The notes beneath the pieces are model-generated. The model did no database searches. It saw only the letters and a list, made by a program, of their open reading frames with translations, and had not been told where the DNA came from. The translations under genes and the position numbers were made by a program. Positions 11,406 to 22,753 of a stretch of 64,000 bases of DNA are shown piece by piece. Source of the DNA: Copromyces sp. CBS 386.78. Its lineage: Eukaryota > Ascomycota > Sordariomycetes > Sordariales > Sordariaceae. The stretch lies in assembly GCA_030685235.1 (NCBI GenBank), contig MU839086.1, forward strand, positions 124,001-188,000. Direction: 5' to 3'. The number at the start of each line of letters is the position of its first letter. Within the stretch, counting starts at the first letter, position 1.

Positions 11406-12667
11406 CTATTGCTGCGCAGCAGCCTCAGTCTTAGTGTCGACCTTCTTCGCCGCTGGCTCGGCACTCTTGTCTCCATCATCCTCGCGGGCACGCTTGTTGT
11501 TGTTGCTGCTGTACCTTACGTTAGTCAACGTTCGAGACCCAGTTTTCGGATGGTTGTTACTTACTCGTTGTTGCGGTCACGGTTGTCACGACCACCACGG
11601 CCGCCACGGCCACCGCGGCCACCCCTTCCACGGCCACGACCGCCCTTGAAACCGTTCCTCTGGTCGTTGTCACGCCGCGACTTCCAGTCACCCTTGTCGC
11701 CGCCGCTGCGGCCGCCACGTCCACGACCACGGTCAGCGCCCTTGATGCTGCCCTCGAAGAAGATCCTTTTCTTGCTGGTACCGGGCTCCATCTTGCCCTC
11801 CTTAATGAGCTGGGTCTTCTCGTCCAGGTAGTCCTTCTTCTTCTTGATGACGAGCTCTTGGTCCTGCCACTTGGGGGCGGGGTTCAGGGCAACAAAGTTG
11901 TTGGCCTCCTCTTCGGTCTTGAACTCAACGAAGACCGAGCCCTTGAATGTGTTCTCCTCATTGCGCCTCAGCTTCACCAGGTTGACCTGACCGAACTTGG
12001 TGAAGAAAGCCTCAACATCGAACTGAGTAGACGCGGTCTCTTTGCCAAAACCCTTGACGTAAACGCTGGCAGCCAGACGGGCCTTTTGCGCCTCAGTGGA
12101 CGAAGTGTAAGCCTTCTTGCGCTTGACCGTCTCCTGGCCCTCCTCGCCAGACACCTCCAAGAAGGCGCTCTCCTTCAACGCGGCAACGACGGCCGAGTAG
12201 GGCTGAAACATCTGCATGCGCTTGAAGCTGCAGATGGTCTTGAGCGAAACGGGCTTGTTCTCCACGCCTCCGGTCGTCTCCCACATGAACTTATCAGTGG
12301 GAAGATTGCTGTCGCTGAAGTAGAACTCAACCTAAGACTATCTGTTAGACACAATGGTATGGGACATGCCGATTTTATTATCTGGGCGTACCTGGTTGCG
12401 GATCTTGTTGGGATCGTCAGTGACGGGCTGGGTCGAAGGATCGTATTTTCTGTTGTTCTTGTAGTCGGCGCGGTCGATAGACTTGGTAGCCTCGGGCTTC
12501 TTCTCCTCCTCCTTGCTGGCATCCTCGGTCTTGGGCGCCTCCTCGGCGGCGGGGGCAGCCTCAGCGACGGGGGCCTCTACGGCCTCGGGTTGGACCTCGG
12601 TCTGAACATTCTCGACGGCAGGCGCAATGGCAGGCGCAGCCTCAGTGTTGGCAGTGGTGTCGCTCAT
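11406..12667 (-). CDS. La protein homolog (Lhp1/Sla1-like RNA-binding protein)
   Basis: Three exons: 12667-12392, 12331-11565 and 11508-11406; 381 residues. Intron 1 (60 bp) joins NKIRNQ to VEFYFSDSNLPTDKF, the diagnostic core of the La motif (about residues 65-165). An RRM follows (about 179-255; SVYVKGFG and KGSVFVEF are RNP2- and RNP1-like). Then comes a Lys-rich linker, an RGG/GRGG-rich tail (about 295-345) and a basic C-terminal nuclear-localisation-like end (KRARED, AAKKV) that needs the 56-bp intron 2. An alternative acceptor five bases upstream of the chosen one would also stay in frame. The N-terminus is an acidic Ala/Glu/Pro-rich leader. La proteins bind the UUU-OH ends of new RNA polymerase III transcripts and assist tRNA maturation in the nucleus. 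Confidence 0.92.
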
Positions 12668-13763
12668 GACGAAGATCGGGTTGGGCTGGCTGTATTTGAA
12701 AAGGTCGAGTACAAGCGGCTAGAGAGACAATCGACCGTCTAACGTGACACGCGTGCACTGAAGAGAAGGATGGATGTAAATGGAGAAAAGATGATGGTGG
12801 ATGGCTGATGAAAATGTAGAAAGTGCACTGGAGACTGGGGACCAAGCAGGCCAGCAAAACGACGAAATTATTTAGTGGGTCATTCAGGTGCACTCCAGTT
12901 TTGGGGCGGTAGGTGCAAAATGTTGTTGCAGGGTGGGGGAGTTGGTGTTAGTGCAGGGTTGCTTGTTGATCGACGCGACAGGAAAGACGGCCATTCACCA
13001 ACAAGCCCAGGACGTGTAGTGTAAGTCAGGTAGGTACCTTAATCGACCCACCTGCTGCTTCATATGACTTGTGAGTTGTAATAAACTCTCCAGCTGGAAC
13101 AGATGAGGGACAGGACTTCCTTTTGAGTCTTGTCGACTTTCGATATAACACATTTCTGTCAGGTACTGATGTACAGCAGCGTAACCTAAACCTATCTGAC
13201 TCTTTCAGGGTCCGTCGGCATTGGAGTCATAACGAGGGACTGCGGCTCGTCAAACCTTCCCGATCCCCTCAGCGCCAAAAAAAAAAAACGAACAAGCAAC
13301 ACCACAACCAGCCCCACCGAGCTCCAGCCGCCTTTGGTTTTGAACATTTTGTGCCAGCATTTACCGCTCACTCCTGCTTCTAGCCCCACTCCACTTGCAT
13401 CCCCAATCCGGTGGAGCTATACCGCATGCACTCTAGCTCCCGTGTCTTGTGCCTGCCAGTTCCCCACCATCCGGCCTGGAGTTCACACGCACAGTGGCCC
13501 GAGCTCCTCACGTGAATGCGACCAATGGGCGAACGCGTGCTCCAATTCGGGTCTGAAATAATTTTCGGAGGACGGCGCCCGATAAGAGGTGGAAGGGTCC
13601 CGGGAAGCTCCCCTCGTTGGCAGTGCTGCTAGGTGCCACGGACCGCTCCGGACTCGACAATCTCCAAACAACCTGCGCCGAACCGGTCCGTCCACTTCGC
13701 CAAAATCACGGGGCCTGCAGTCCGATCCGAATCCCCGAAGCCATCCCCCGACACACACCCAAC
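12668..13763. promoter_or_regulatory. Divergent promoter region between La and uS4m genes
   Basis: A 1.1-kb spacer between two divergently transcribed genes, La (-) and uS4m (+). It contains an A run of 12 near 13277 and ordinary GC-rich sequence. It must contain both 5' UTRs and promoters. Short open frames on both strands have no recognisable content. Confidence 0.5.
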
Positions 13764-15399
13764 ATGAAGATCCGGAGGTTGTTCAAGTACCACAGTCTGA
13801 AGAAACAGGTATGTCCTATTCGATGTTTTGTGCCGCCATCGCCGGGTTTGCCGCCGCGATCGTCGCCGTCGCCGTCGCCGCCCCATGACCTACCTACCAA
13901 TCCCACTGCCACGACACTCAACACTCACCGCTCCCGATCTTGCTGACATATCTTGCTTGTACTTCTGCTTCTCAATAGCCCATCAGGCCGACATGGAACA
14001 AATATAACCTGTACAACTTGGCAACAGCCCGAACAGCTATCAATACCCGCAGAACATTCTTCCAGCAGAAATGGCAGGCCAAGTCCTTGACACGAGCATA
14101 CCACGGAGAGCACATCAAGGAACGCAAATGGGCGCGCATGTTTAGCCGTCGCCTACAGGCCGTCGTCAACATGGACCCGGCGTACATGGCCAAATACGAC
14201 GGCAGCGAACAAGCCGCCGGCCGCGGTTCTGGCCTCTCAGAGCCCCCAGCCTACGCGAAGACAGACAATGGAAAACCTGCCAAGCGAGTCATCGCCAACC
14301 CGGGCAGGAAGGTCACCACACCGTACGAACAAATGACCTTTGCACCTCTCGAGAGGCGCCTAGATATCGCCATCTTCAGAGCCCTCTTTGCCAGCAGTGC
14401 GAGACAGGCCCGCCAGATGGTTGTCCACGGTGCCGTCACCGTCAACGGCAAGAAGGCATGTACACACACCACCACCATAACGTTCCAACCCCGGTTGACA
14501 CAGCATCGTTACCTACACCAAGGTTGCTTATCCGGCGCTAACCTCACGCGATCCCCTTGCAGATGAAACACCCCGGTTACCTCCTTAACCCCGGCGATCT
14601 CTTCCAGGTCGACGTCGAGCGCGTCCTCTATGCGACCGGTGCGCCCAAGGATAAGAAGCTTCTCGCCGCCGCCATGAAGGCCGCCAAGCAGGAGCTTGCG
14701 GAGGAAGCACAGGAGGCCGCTGAAGAGGAGGGTGCGGGGGCGGAGGAGGCCGAGGAAGGAGACGCACAAGAAGCAACCTCCAAGTCCGGCAAGAAGGACA
14801 AGCAAGCCGACACCTCCAAGTTCGACGAGGCCTGGAATCGCAAGTACGAACTCCTGCAGCTCCAGCGTCTCCTGCAGTACGCCAAGCACATCGCGGACTC
14901 GCCATCCCACCAACTCTCCGCGACGCGCAAGCAAGCCTTGCGCGCTTTGAAGCGCGACATCAAGGCGGCCATCAAGCAAGCGCAGCGACGCGACGGGTCC
15001 GTTACGCCGACCGGTAACGTGGTGGACGACTTGACGATGCTTCTCGACCGCCTTGCGGTATCCCCTTCCAAGGCGATCCAGCAGAAGGACGCGGCCAAGG
15101 AGCTGAACGAGAAGCTCACCAAGCAGTCGCGCCAGGTGCTCAAGAAGGTAATCGAGTACAACGACGAGCACGAGGACACCGAGATCGACCCGAGCAAGCC
15201 GTACATGACCCCCTGGAGGCCGCGCAACTACATGTCCGCCTTCGCCTTTATTCCCCGCTACCTTGAGGTCAACCAGAACATTTGCGCGGCCGTCTACCTC
15301 CGCCACCCGGTCGCGCGCCCCGGCGAGTCCGAGGTACCGTCCCCTTTCGGCCCCGTTGTCAACCAGCTCGCGTTCAACTGGTATTTGCGCAGAGGTTAA
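13764..15399 (+). CDS. Mitochondrial small-subunit ribosomal protein uS4m (NAM9-like)
   Basis: Exons 13764-13808, 13979-14455 and 14563-15399; 452 residues (yeast Nam9 is 486). Exon 1 encodes [15 protein letters not shown]; exon 2 continues [18 protein letters not shown]. The S4 RNA-binding domain is split by intron 2: [20 protein letters not shown] starts at about residue 139 and [10 protein letters not shown] is joined to [14 protein letters not shown]. Intron 2 starts with GC (AAG|GCATGT) and ends TTGCAG; no GT donor keeps the frame. The middle is an Ala/Glu/Lys-rich extension typical of fungal mitochondrial S4, and the C-terminus ([22 protein letters not shown]) matches the family. The protein binds 16S-like rRNA early in 37S subunit assembly. 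Divergent with La, convergent with the septin. Confidence 0.92.
14456..14562 (+). other. GC-AG intron in the uS4m gene
   Basis: 107-bp intron with donor AAG|GCATGT, branch-like GCGCTAACC about 28 bp before the acceptor, and acceptor CTTGCAG. Only this junction restores the family-specific run [11 protein letters not shown]. The GT four bases downstream (GTACAC) would break the frame with this acceptor. Confidence 0.8.
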
Positions 15400-17142
15400 A
15401 GGGGGGTTCGGTTAGGGCCGAGGCCTTAGGAGGTGGCGGAAAAGGAGGAGGAGAGGAGGGGAAGAATGGAAGTCACTCTCTACCGTTTGGCGGCCGCAGA
15501 ATCCGGGAAAGACAATGGACTCCGCGCGTTCTGGTGTCTGAGTGCGCATGGGATATGTGAGTTCCGAAAGGAACCACGAGCACGTCCTATACAACTTGCT
15601 GCCTCGGTATCTCGTCAAGCTGGGCTAAGGATGATGAGGTGCTTTGCGACTTGGGTTTTGTGGTGAAAGTCCGGCCCGGATTCGATAAGAATGTGGCGGG
15701 GCGGACGGGCGGTTCTTGCGACCTCCGTAGAACGGGAGATGGATCATGTACGAGTTGAGTTGACTTCAGTACATATTTTGCGCACTCAGTTGTTCGTTCC
15801 GCAATACCCGAACAATCTGTGTTTTTTTTGCTTGCCCCATTCGGCATCGATGTACGCTACATGTATCATTACTACTATTAACTGAATGGATATAAAAAGG
15901 GGCATAGACAGATTTCTTTCTCATCGGTATTCGAAGGCGTGAAGATGAAGTACCTCAGTGCTCAGAGATCCCGAACTGAATGCCGTCGTAGAAGCCAAAC
16001 GTCTGGCTACAGAGAGAAAGGATGGACTTGATACATGCGACCAAGTCACTTTTAAAAACGCTCGGCACGTGGCAGACACATCACCGAGCAAAACGGCCAA
16101 GTCACATTGAAGCGGTAGAGAGAAACAGGCTAAGAAATAACTATCTAGGAGAGGCTAAGTGCACGTTGAGTGTGTGTATGTTTTATGTGGTGAGAAAGAA
16201 CCCCCGTGGCTGGAAAGCGAGCCCAGTAGTGAAAATGTCGGCCGGGAATGTTGGGTTGGGTATGACCGTAAACCGTGAAAAGAAAAACCTCCTACAAGAA
16301 TTCCCCATGAAATCAAGACATCTGATCGCCGATGAAAGCAGTTAATAAAATACATGTGTTGTGTGGGATATCTGGTCGTTCGTTGCTTTTCGTCCAAGTG
16401 AGATTTCCCGCCTGTTCCCTTACGCCCCTTTGCAACTTGCATATGCTGCCCGTCGCCTAGCGTCGCGAGCACAGTTCAAACCCGACTCCATCCAATCCCT
16501 CTATGAGTTTCTCGGCTGTGAATTGCGCCTCGTGTCCGTCAGCCACATCATCCTAACCGACTTGATAGCCACGGTACCGGAGACATGACGTCGCTGACGG
16601 TCGGTCGAGAAGGCGAGGGCAATCGCAGCCGTAAAAGGGACTCGAGGGCCAGACTGTTGTTGCGCCGCGAACATCTGAATGGGGGACAGCTAACGAATTA
16701 TCTTTCTTTTTCTCCCTCATATTTTCGGAACTCCACTCTCCAAAGCAGATGAGATGATATATCCGTTCGAACCATGCTGCCATTGTGAAGAAGATAAGAG
16801 ATTCTCAAAAAAAAACTCCTCCGGTCCAATTACATCTGCATTAGCTTTTCAAGAACAAAGTCGACCGAACCCCGTCTCAAAAGACGGACCACAACGGCTT
16901 TTCGGGAACCCGACCGTCTTAGGCTGCCAACAGATATCTAGCAAAACCCATCCGTCTATGAAGTGGTCTGAAAAGAGTCTGTTGGCGTGCGAGGGGATCC
17001 TCCCGCAGGATTAGGAGGGTATGATTAGAAGATGAACAAATGGAAACAGAGAAAGAAGGAATGAAGCGGCAGGCCGAAGTGTATGCGGGATATCATGACA
17101 GTGAAACAGTCGTGAGAGGCGGGTGATGTCGCGGCCGCAAGA
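15400..17142. other. Convergent intergenic region (uS4m and septin 3' ends)
   Basis: 1.7 kb between two converging genes. I see no domain-bearing frame, tRNA-like cloverleaf or repeat. It probably holds the two 3' UTRs. Confidence 0.5.
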
Positions 17143-19371
17143 TTATCGGAGAGAGAATCCCTTCCTCTTCGTCGGCTCTTTCTCAATTGGCCGCCCACTT
17201 TCGATTCGGGACTTCTTCTCCTCGAGCTCCTGTCGTTGGCGCTCCAGCTGCTCCTTCATCTCCCTATGACGAGCATACAGCTCCTCTTCGCTCTGTTTCA
17301 GCTTGGATTCCTTTTCAGCAACCTTTTGCTGGAAGACCATCTTCATTTCGGCTTCCATCTTCGCAAGCTTCTGTTCGTGGAGGGCGCGCTCTTCCTCTTG
17401 CTTGACGGCTGGGTTCACCTCCTTGAAGACGCTTGGATCTTGAGAGACGCCCATAGCGATCAACTTGTCCGTGCGATAGTTCTCGTAAAGGACGTTGTTG
17501 GTGTGCTCCTTGAGCTCCTCCATGTGAGTACGAATGAGCATCTGGCGGAGCTTCACAAAGTCGCAGTGCTCCTCGTTGTCCACCTCAATCACACCCCAAG
17601 GGTAACGGCGACCGCGAACCTTACGGCCATCGGCGTTTGTGATCTCGTTGGTCGCACCGACAACAGCGAAGGGGACCTTGGACATGATCTCGTTGTTCTC
17701 CGCAATGGTCTCCTCGTCGTCAAGCTCGTAGCGGGGGCCCTCAAAGATTTGCACCTTGTGGTACTTGATATCCGCAAGAATCTGTGGGAAGGAAAAAACA
17801 GTCAGTATTGATCGCAGAACAAGCCTGGCTGGGAAGACTTACTCTAGCCTTAAAAGCAGCAATCTCGTCGTCGGTGAGAGTATCCGACTTGGCAATGACG
17901 GGAATCAAGTTGACCTTGGTGTGGAGACGCTTCATGACCTCGATATCAAGGGGCTTGAGAGAGTGCCCAGTGGGCTGGATGAAAAAGACACAGGCATGGA
18001 TCCTGTTGTCCACAATGTTCATGCGGTTCACCTTGTTTTCGGCATCCAGGTAAGCATCGAAGCGCTGCTCAATGTTGTCCACAATAGGACGCCAAGACTC
18101 GTCGTTGTTAACAAAGTCGCCGAAGCCGGGAGTATCAACGACGGTCAAACGGAGGCGAACACCAGCCTCTTCGATATCGGCGCTGATAGACTGAATGGTG
18201 ACAGTCTTGGGAACAATGTCGAGGCTAGGTCCCTTGCGCTCCTTGGGAGGGTACAGCGAAGTGTTGAAAAGAGTGTTAACGAGGGTCGACTTTCCAAGTC
18301 CCGATTCACCTGCAGTTCAGGAATTAGTAAACCTGCTTCAACGGACAGAAAGGCAGTTACATACCAACAACCATGACATTGAAGTTGAAGCCCTTGCGGA
18401 CACTCTTGCGGTGCCATTGGTTGGGAAGGTTGGCAAAACCAACGTAGCCCGTAAGCTTCCTTCGGACAATGTTTCGGTTGTCGCTCAGGGTAGAAGGGAG
18501 AGCTGCACCCACGGTGTCAGAACCAGAAGCATCTTGATGTTTCGTCTGAGATGGCAATGGCTGGGCAGTCGGTGACTGAGGTACGGGAGCCGCCCTAACA
18601 GGGGGAGAGGTGGGAATACCGTTCGAAGCTGTCATAGAGCAAATGTTAGCCTGATAGTCCGTCATCTTGTGCCCAAAAGTATGTAATGTATATCCAGTCA
18701 AGCGCGCGGAGCTCTCAACTATTAGAGGATAAAGGCCGCCTCCGTGGTAGCTCCTGGGACACAACCGGATCCGTAGCCTTGGGGTATAGCTCGTCGTACG
18801 AGAGTCGTTGGGTCATTGGCAACTTTGGGGCCGGTTCCTCAATTTCCAGCAAGCTCTTGTATCGGCGTAGAGCCTTATTGATCATCTCGTGATTCTCCCC
18901 AAGGGGCAAACTGCTGGTCCGTGTTCCGGGAACGGGAACGGGGGACACGGCACCATCCCGCGAGGAGCTTCCATCCATGGTTTCAGCAAGGCTGGCGAAG
19001 CTCTTCTCGAACTGAACACTCTTGGCGCGGCCCCGGGTGGCATTGTGCATCATGGTAGAGAAATGCATTGTAGCGGAGTCGTTTGGACAAAAGTATTTGG
19101 GTGGTAAGATGGTTCTCTTCCAAAAAGACGAATCCCAAGAAACGGTAGATGGCAAGCGGGCAACGAATGTGATGATCGTATCAGAAGAACGAGCTGTGAT
19201 GTTGGTGGGAGAAGGGGGAAGAAAGTCGGCGAAGGGTGGCGCTGAGTCGGGTTTTGTTGAGGCCATGGAACGAGGAGTAAGGTACGAAGAGGTCGGTGAT
19301 CCGGCGATGCTTCCTGCGGCTTGCTCCAACGGGCACGTTAAGTAGAGGACAGAAAGCAAGCGCTTACCCAT
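17143..19371 (-). CDS. cdc-3: Septin, Cdc3/AspB class
   Basis: Preferred model: exons 19371-19368, 18628-18365, 18309-17843 and 17781-17143; 457 residues. Exon 1 is just ATGG, followed by GTAAGC; joining it to the acceptor ATGACAG at 18629 gives [12 protein letters not shown]. Then come the polybasic [20 protein letters not shown] segment, the P-loop GESGLGKS (residues 90-97, split by the 55-bp intron), G3 DTPG (148-151), G4 AKSD, the septin unique element, and a C-terminal coiled coil (about 365-445, ending TKRKGFSLR). [14 protein letters not shown] places it with Aspergillus AspB and yeast Cdc3. Septins form heteropolymers at septa, hyphal tips and branch sites. If exon 1 is wrong, translation could start at in-frame ATG 18664 ([11 protein letters not shown]) or 18634 (MTASNG). 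The Cdc3 class is inferred by eye. Confidence 0.88.
18715..19371 (-). other. 218-codon open frame inside the septin first intron
   Basis: If the 739-bp first intron (19367-18629) is retained, translation from the septin ATG stays open for 218 codons and stops at 18715. The second half (from about 19085 down) has protein-like composition and C-ending codons: [50 protein letters not shown]. The first half looks less like coding sequence. It could be an intron-retention product, an alternative 5' exon, a small gene nested in the intron, or chance. The stop lies only about 80 bases before the septin exon 2 acceptor, leaving little room for a separate promoter. No family was recognised. Confidence 0.35.
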
Positions 19372-20512
19372 TATAGCAGAAGGTACCGTGATGTTGATGT
19401 TTCGATCGAGTCAACCTGAGGTGAACGGTGAATGGAAATGGTTAAAAAAAGTTCGGGATCGTAAGGAAGGCGCGAAGTCTGGCAGGTAAACGGACAGCGT
19501 CAGTCATTGAGCTGGAAGCTTAGTTGCATGTCGAGCGCATGTATGGATGATCTTCCTCCTTCTCCGTGCAGACAGACGGCTACCGCCCACCCGTTCAGCT
19601 TGCCCTGCGAGCCCGGGTGCTGCCAGCGCCAACACCAACACTCCAACTTCAACGTGGATCGCGGTGGAGGCAAACAAACGGGCTGGCTAGACTGTCTCGT
19701 ATCGGCGCAGCCCAGCGGCAACCATGAGGGGGGCTCGTGACGACGAAGGGCACGGGATATCAGCAGGCTGGGCAGTAGCAACAGAGCCGGAGGCAGTCGG
19801 TATCTGTCGAGCAGGATGGGCAGGCTGTCGGTGCGTGGGCCGGACCAGGAGCGAGTGTCTGTCTGGAGAGCATCGATCACGACCAAGGCAGCATCAACTT
19901 ACCGGAAGGAATGCAAGCCGGTAGGGTAGATACCTCTATGGTTCGCGTATTGCCAAAGATAGGGTAGTTGTCAATGGGGCGCCGCCTGGTACGGAATCCA
20001 AAGGCAGTTGGCCGGTGAATCTGAAAGGTAACGCTGGATCGCGTATGAATACGAAAAGAGTGCCAAAGGTAAGGTACGAAATGAAGAATGTGATGATGGG
20101 GAGAATGCTGAGTTGTTGCCGGTAGAAAAGAATGGGAAATTTTGGGTGAGGTGCGACGGCAGTCAGTGTGGCAGCAGCAGCAGCAAGCAAGCAGCAGCAG
20201 CAGCAGGCAGAGCGGCTTCAGTCGAAGAAGATGGATGGACGGGATGGGGGTGGCAGGGTGGGTATGGAGATTGGGTAGGTAGGTGTTAGATTGCCCGTGT
20301 CTGGCTGGTGCATCGACGTCCCGTTTGGAGCAGCTCAAAAGGGGTTCAAGTGAGTTCGACGTGCCAGGTGGTGGTGCTGGAACCCGGATGGGCGCCGGGC
20401 TGGCCACGGCAGGCCCGACACAGCGTGCGTGCCAATACGGGCGGGCTCAACGCAATGTGCTCGCTGGTGGCCCGGCTGGCACACTGACCTGACGGGTTGG
20501 GCAAGGACATGC
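19372..20512. promoter_or_regulatory. Septin upstream region
   Basis: 5' flank of the septin gene, with CT-rich minus-strand leader sequence just before the ATG. A CAG-type microsatellite is at 20170-20209. The open frames here (for example 19877-20407 minus) are low-complexity and not supported. Confidence 0.5.
20170..20209 (+). repeat. CAG/CAAG microsatellite
   Basis: About a dozen CAG units, interrupted by CAAGCAAG in the middle, roughly 800 bp upstream of the septin start. A typical polymorphic simple repeat. Confidence 0.8.
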
Positions 20513-20920
20513 TAAGGGCGTGATCGGCTACCTGGAAATGGGCTTTCGGAAATTTCTTGGCAGTTGGGAAGTACAAAAGCTCAAAAAAGGTTGCCAAAGT
20601 GGTCCGGGCGCAGTTCCGAAAGGATTTCCATCACCTCGAAGGTGCGGAAATCGACTTTCGGAAATTTGGCCCGCCAAGATTTTTTTAGACCAAATATAAA
20701 GCTCGCATCGAAGGAAGTGGAGTAAATCAATTGCCAAGCAATTTCCGAGTGAAAAATCAGCCTGGAAATCGCTAGAAATTGTTAGAGGGTACAATTGAAA
20801 AGTGACTTTAGTAAAAAATTAACCCGAATTACTTCGAAGTACCGCACACGGACCATATTCCCCAAATCCATTTCCAGGTCCATTTCCAGGTCCATTTCCA
20901 GGTAGCCGATCACGCCCTAA
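20513..20920. mobile_element. 402-bp MITE-like element with TAA target duplication
   Basis: Perfect 26-bp terminal inverted repeats at 20516-20541 and 20892-20917, each starting GGGCGTGATCGGCTACC from the outside. They are flanked by TAA at 20513-20515 and 20918-20920. A 3-bp TWA duplication and a GGG-starting repeat fit the PIF/Harbinger superfamily, though a Tc1/mariner-like TA reading is not excluded. There is no transposase frame, so it is non-autonomous. Internally, CTTTCGGAAATTT occurs twice (about 20542 and 20655), and the right inverted repeat overlaps the last of three 12-bp tandem units. It is not heavily RIPed, unlike the transposons from 22.75 kb onward. Confidence 0.75.
20868..20903 (+). 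repeat. Three tandem copies of CCATTTCCAGGT
   Basis: Three exact 12-bp units, the last of which is part of the right terminal inverted repeat of the MITE. The left end has only one unit in inverse orientation, so the expansion happened at one end only. Confidence 0.9.
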
Positions 20921-22753
20921 GGGGGAACTAATAAACAGGGGTCGCACCCCATTCAGCCACATGATTGGCCAGGACATGGTTATAGCCCAGCATTTTGGAG
21001 AAAAGACGAGAGTGCGAATTCTTGGGCTCGAGAAATCCAATCTCAAAAACTTCTTGTTAACACAACACTCAACATGGTCTCGAGAAAGGACATCATCGTC
21101 AGTCATTGAGCCATCTACTCCATTGTGTTGGCCCTAGTACATGCACTAAGCCCCCACGACGGAACGCAATACCAACAAGAGCAAACATCTGACAAGCAAG
21201 CAGAAAGGAGTAGCCACAAAGATGCCATGTCCTTCTTAAAACACACTGAAGTTTAATGCCCGCCTCGGCTCAATTTGCCATGTCCGCACTGTACTAACAT
21301 GGATGTGACAATGAGCTACCTTACGAGCCAAGGAGCTCCTTTAAAATTAAATTACGTGCATTTGTTGGAGACCAAATCCCGGTGCACTTTCACATTTTGA
21401 TTTGTTTCGCGCTTCTCTGCAACTCTATTTGATGCTTGTCTTGTCTGGCTGGCTGCTCGTGATATTCGCACATAACCTACCTACTGAGCTTGGCTAGCCG
21501 GACTAGGGTTGAGCGCGCCTAGGAAATTTACACTCGACTCTGGAACCAGACGAGCGACTGTTTCACCCGGGACAAACAGCATCTGCTTGTCTTTGCTGAA
21601 AACCAGTTACCATAGGATGTGTGTTTTTATTTATACGTCTGCCTCCGCCTGGTTATCAAAACAGACATGGTGGGTACAGTCAAGCTACTATGGTATGGAT
21701 GGATGGTCCTCGGGCGCTTGCATTCAACTATTGTCGCCGTGCTTTGGTGTGCATCCCGTGAGTTGGCTGGATATTTTGATGGGTGCGGTCGACAATAACC
21801 ACTTTTCTTCTTCGAGGCCGTTACGGTGGTCGATCACCAGAGACCCTGGATGGCATCAGAGACGCAACATATGGGACCTCTTTGTTACCCCCATGATGGG
21901 AAAACCTGGGGACGGTGTGGCTTGGACATTTGGGCGCATATATGTCGATTCTTGGTGCTTTCTGGAGTGCCTATACCGTTCTGAAGCGTCTCCCAAGATT
22001 CGGAGGTTCATCCATACTCTACCTATTCCAGCTCATGGCTCGCTGATGGTCCGACACCCTGCGTGGGCGTAGAAACCCCAGTTCCATCATGGAAGCTCCT
22101 CCAGTTCCCGTTCCTCCAAAACAAGCGAACGAGGATGGAGCCGCTGGCTTTTTAAAGAAACAACTCCCGAGTCAACTTCCCCACATCCGGAAGGGCTGGG
22201 CTGCTTGGACGCTTCGCTTCTTCGTCGTTTCTTCGGTTTCTGGTACCTACGACGAATACAACCTGAAAGGGTTTTCGGATCCTGGAAACATGTTACCCAT
22301 TAACTTACCCATACAATCCACCTCCCCACGAGAGTCAGTTTGGCCCGTATGCGAAGGATAAATTCGGACGATAAGTACTGTGGGCGTTCCTGAGACGTCA
22401 CATCGCACGTGTATTGGTGGACATCGAAGTGCATCTGGTAGCTTGCCGTTTGATCATTTATTACTGTGGTCGCGAGCGAAAGTAAAAACACCCCTGTCAG
22501 GTATCTTTGGCCACGGACGTCTATGGTTTTATACCTACCCCACTTATTTAAACTTACCCATCATACTAAGTAAAAGAGGGACGACTACAAACTTATAGTA
22601 CAGGAATTTTCCCTGATAATGCATGTAATTCGGGACGGCACTTGTACGCATTTAGAAGCATATATGCACGAGCAGGCATATGTCAAGACTTCCTGCTGTA
22701 CTGATCTTTAGGGGGTTCTTATAGTAGTTAAGCTCTGAAAAGACCTTAGAAAC
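20921..22753. other. Gene-poor transition from gene island to RIPed block
   Basis: Normal composition up to about 22.6 kb, then a rapid shift to AT-rich sequence. Frames at 21509-22072 (TTG start) and 22089-22361 are open but have no domain, no good start context and no intron signals, so I do not call genes. Bases 22749-22753 (GAAAC) would be the left target duplication of element A'; its partner is beyond the window. Confidence 0.5.

Noticed and set aside
11858..12742. 294-codon plus-strand frame opposite the La gene
   Set aside because: Shadow of the La coding strand: its Leu/Val/Gly-rich composition is that of an antisense reading of a Lys/Glu-rich gene.
14509..15306. 265-codon minus-strand frame opposite uS4m exon 3
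   Set aside because: Antisense shadow of the Ala/Glu/Lys-rich extension of uS4m.
21509..22361. Two adjacent open frames (187 and 90 codons) before the RIPed block
   Set aside because: The first begins at TTG, neither has a recognisable domain, and no intron joins them convincingly. A small lineage-specific gene cannot be excluded but is not supported.
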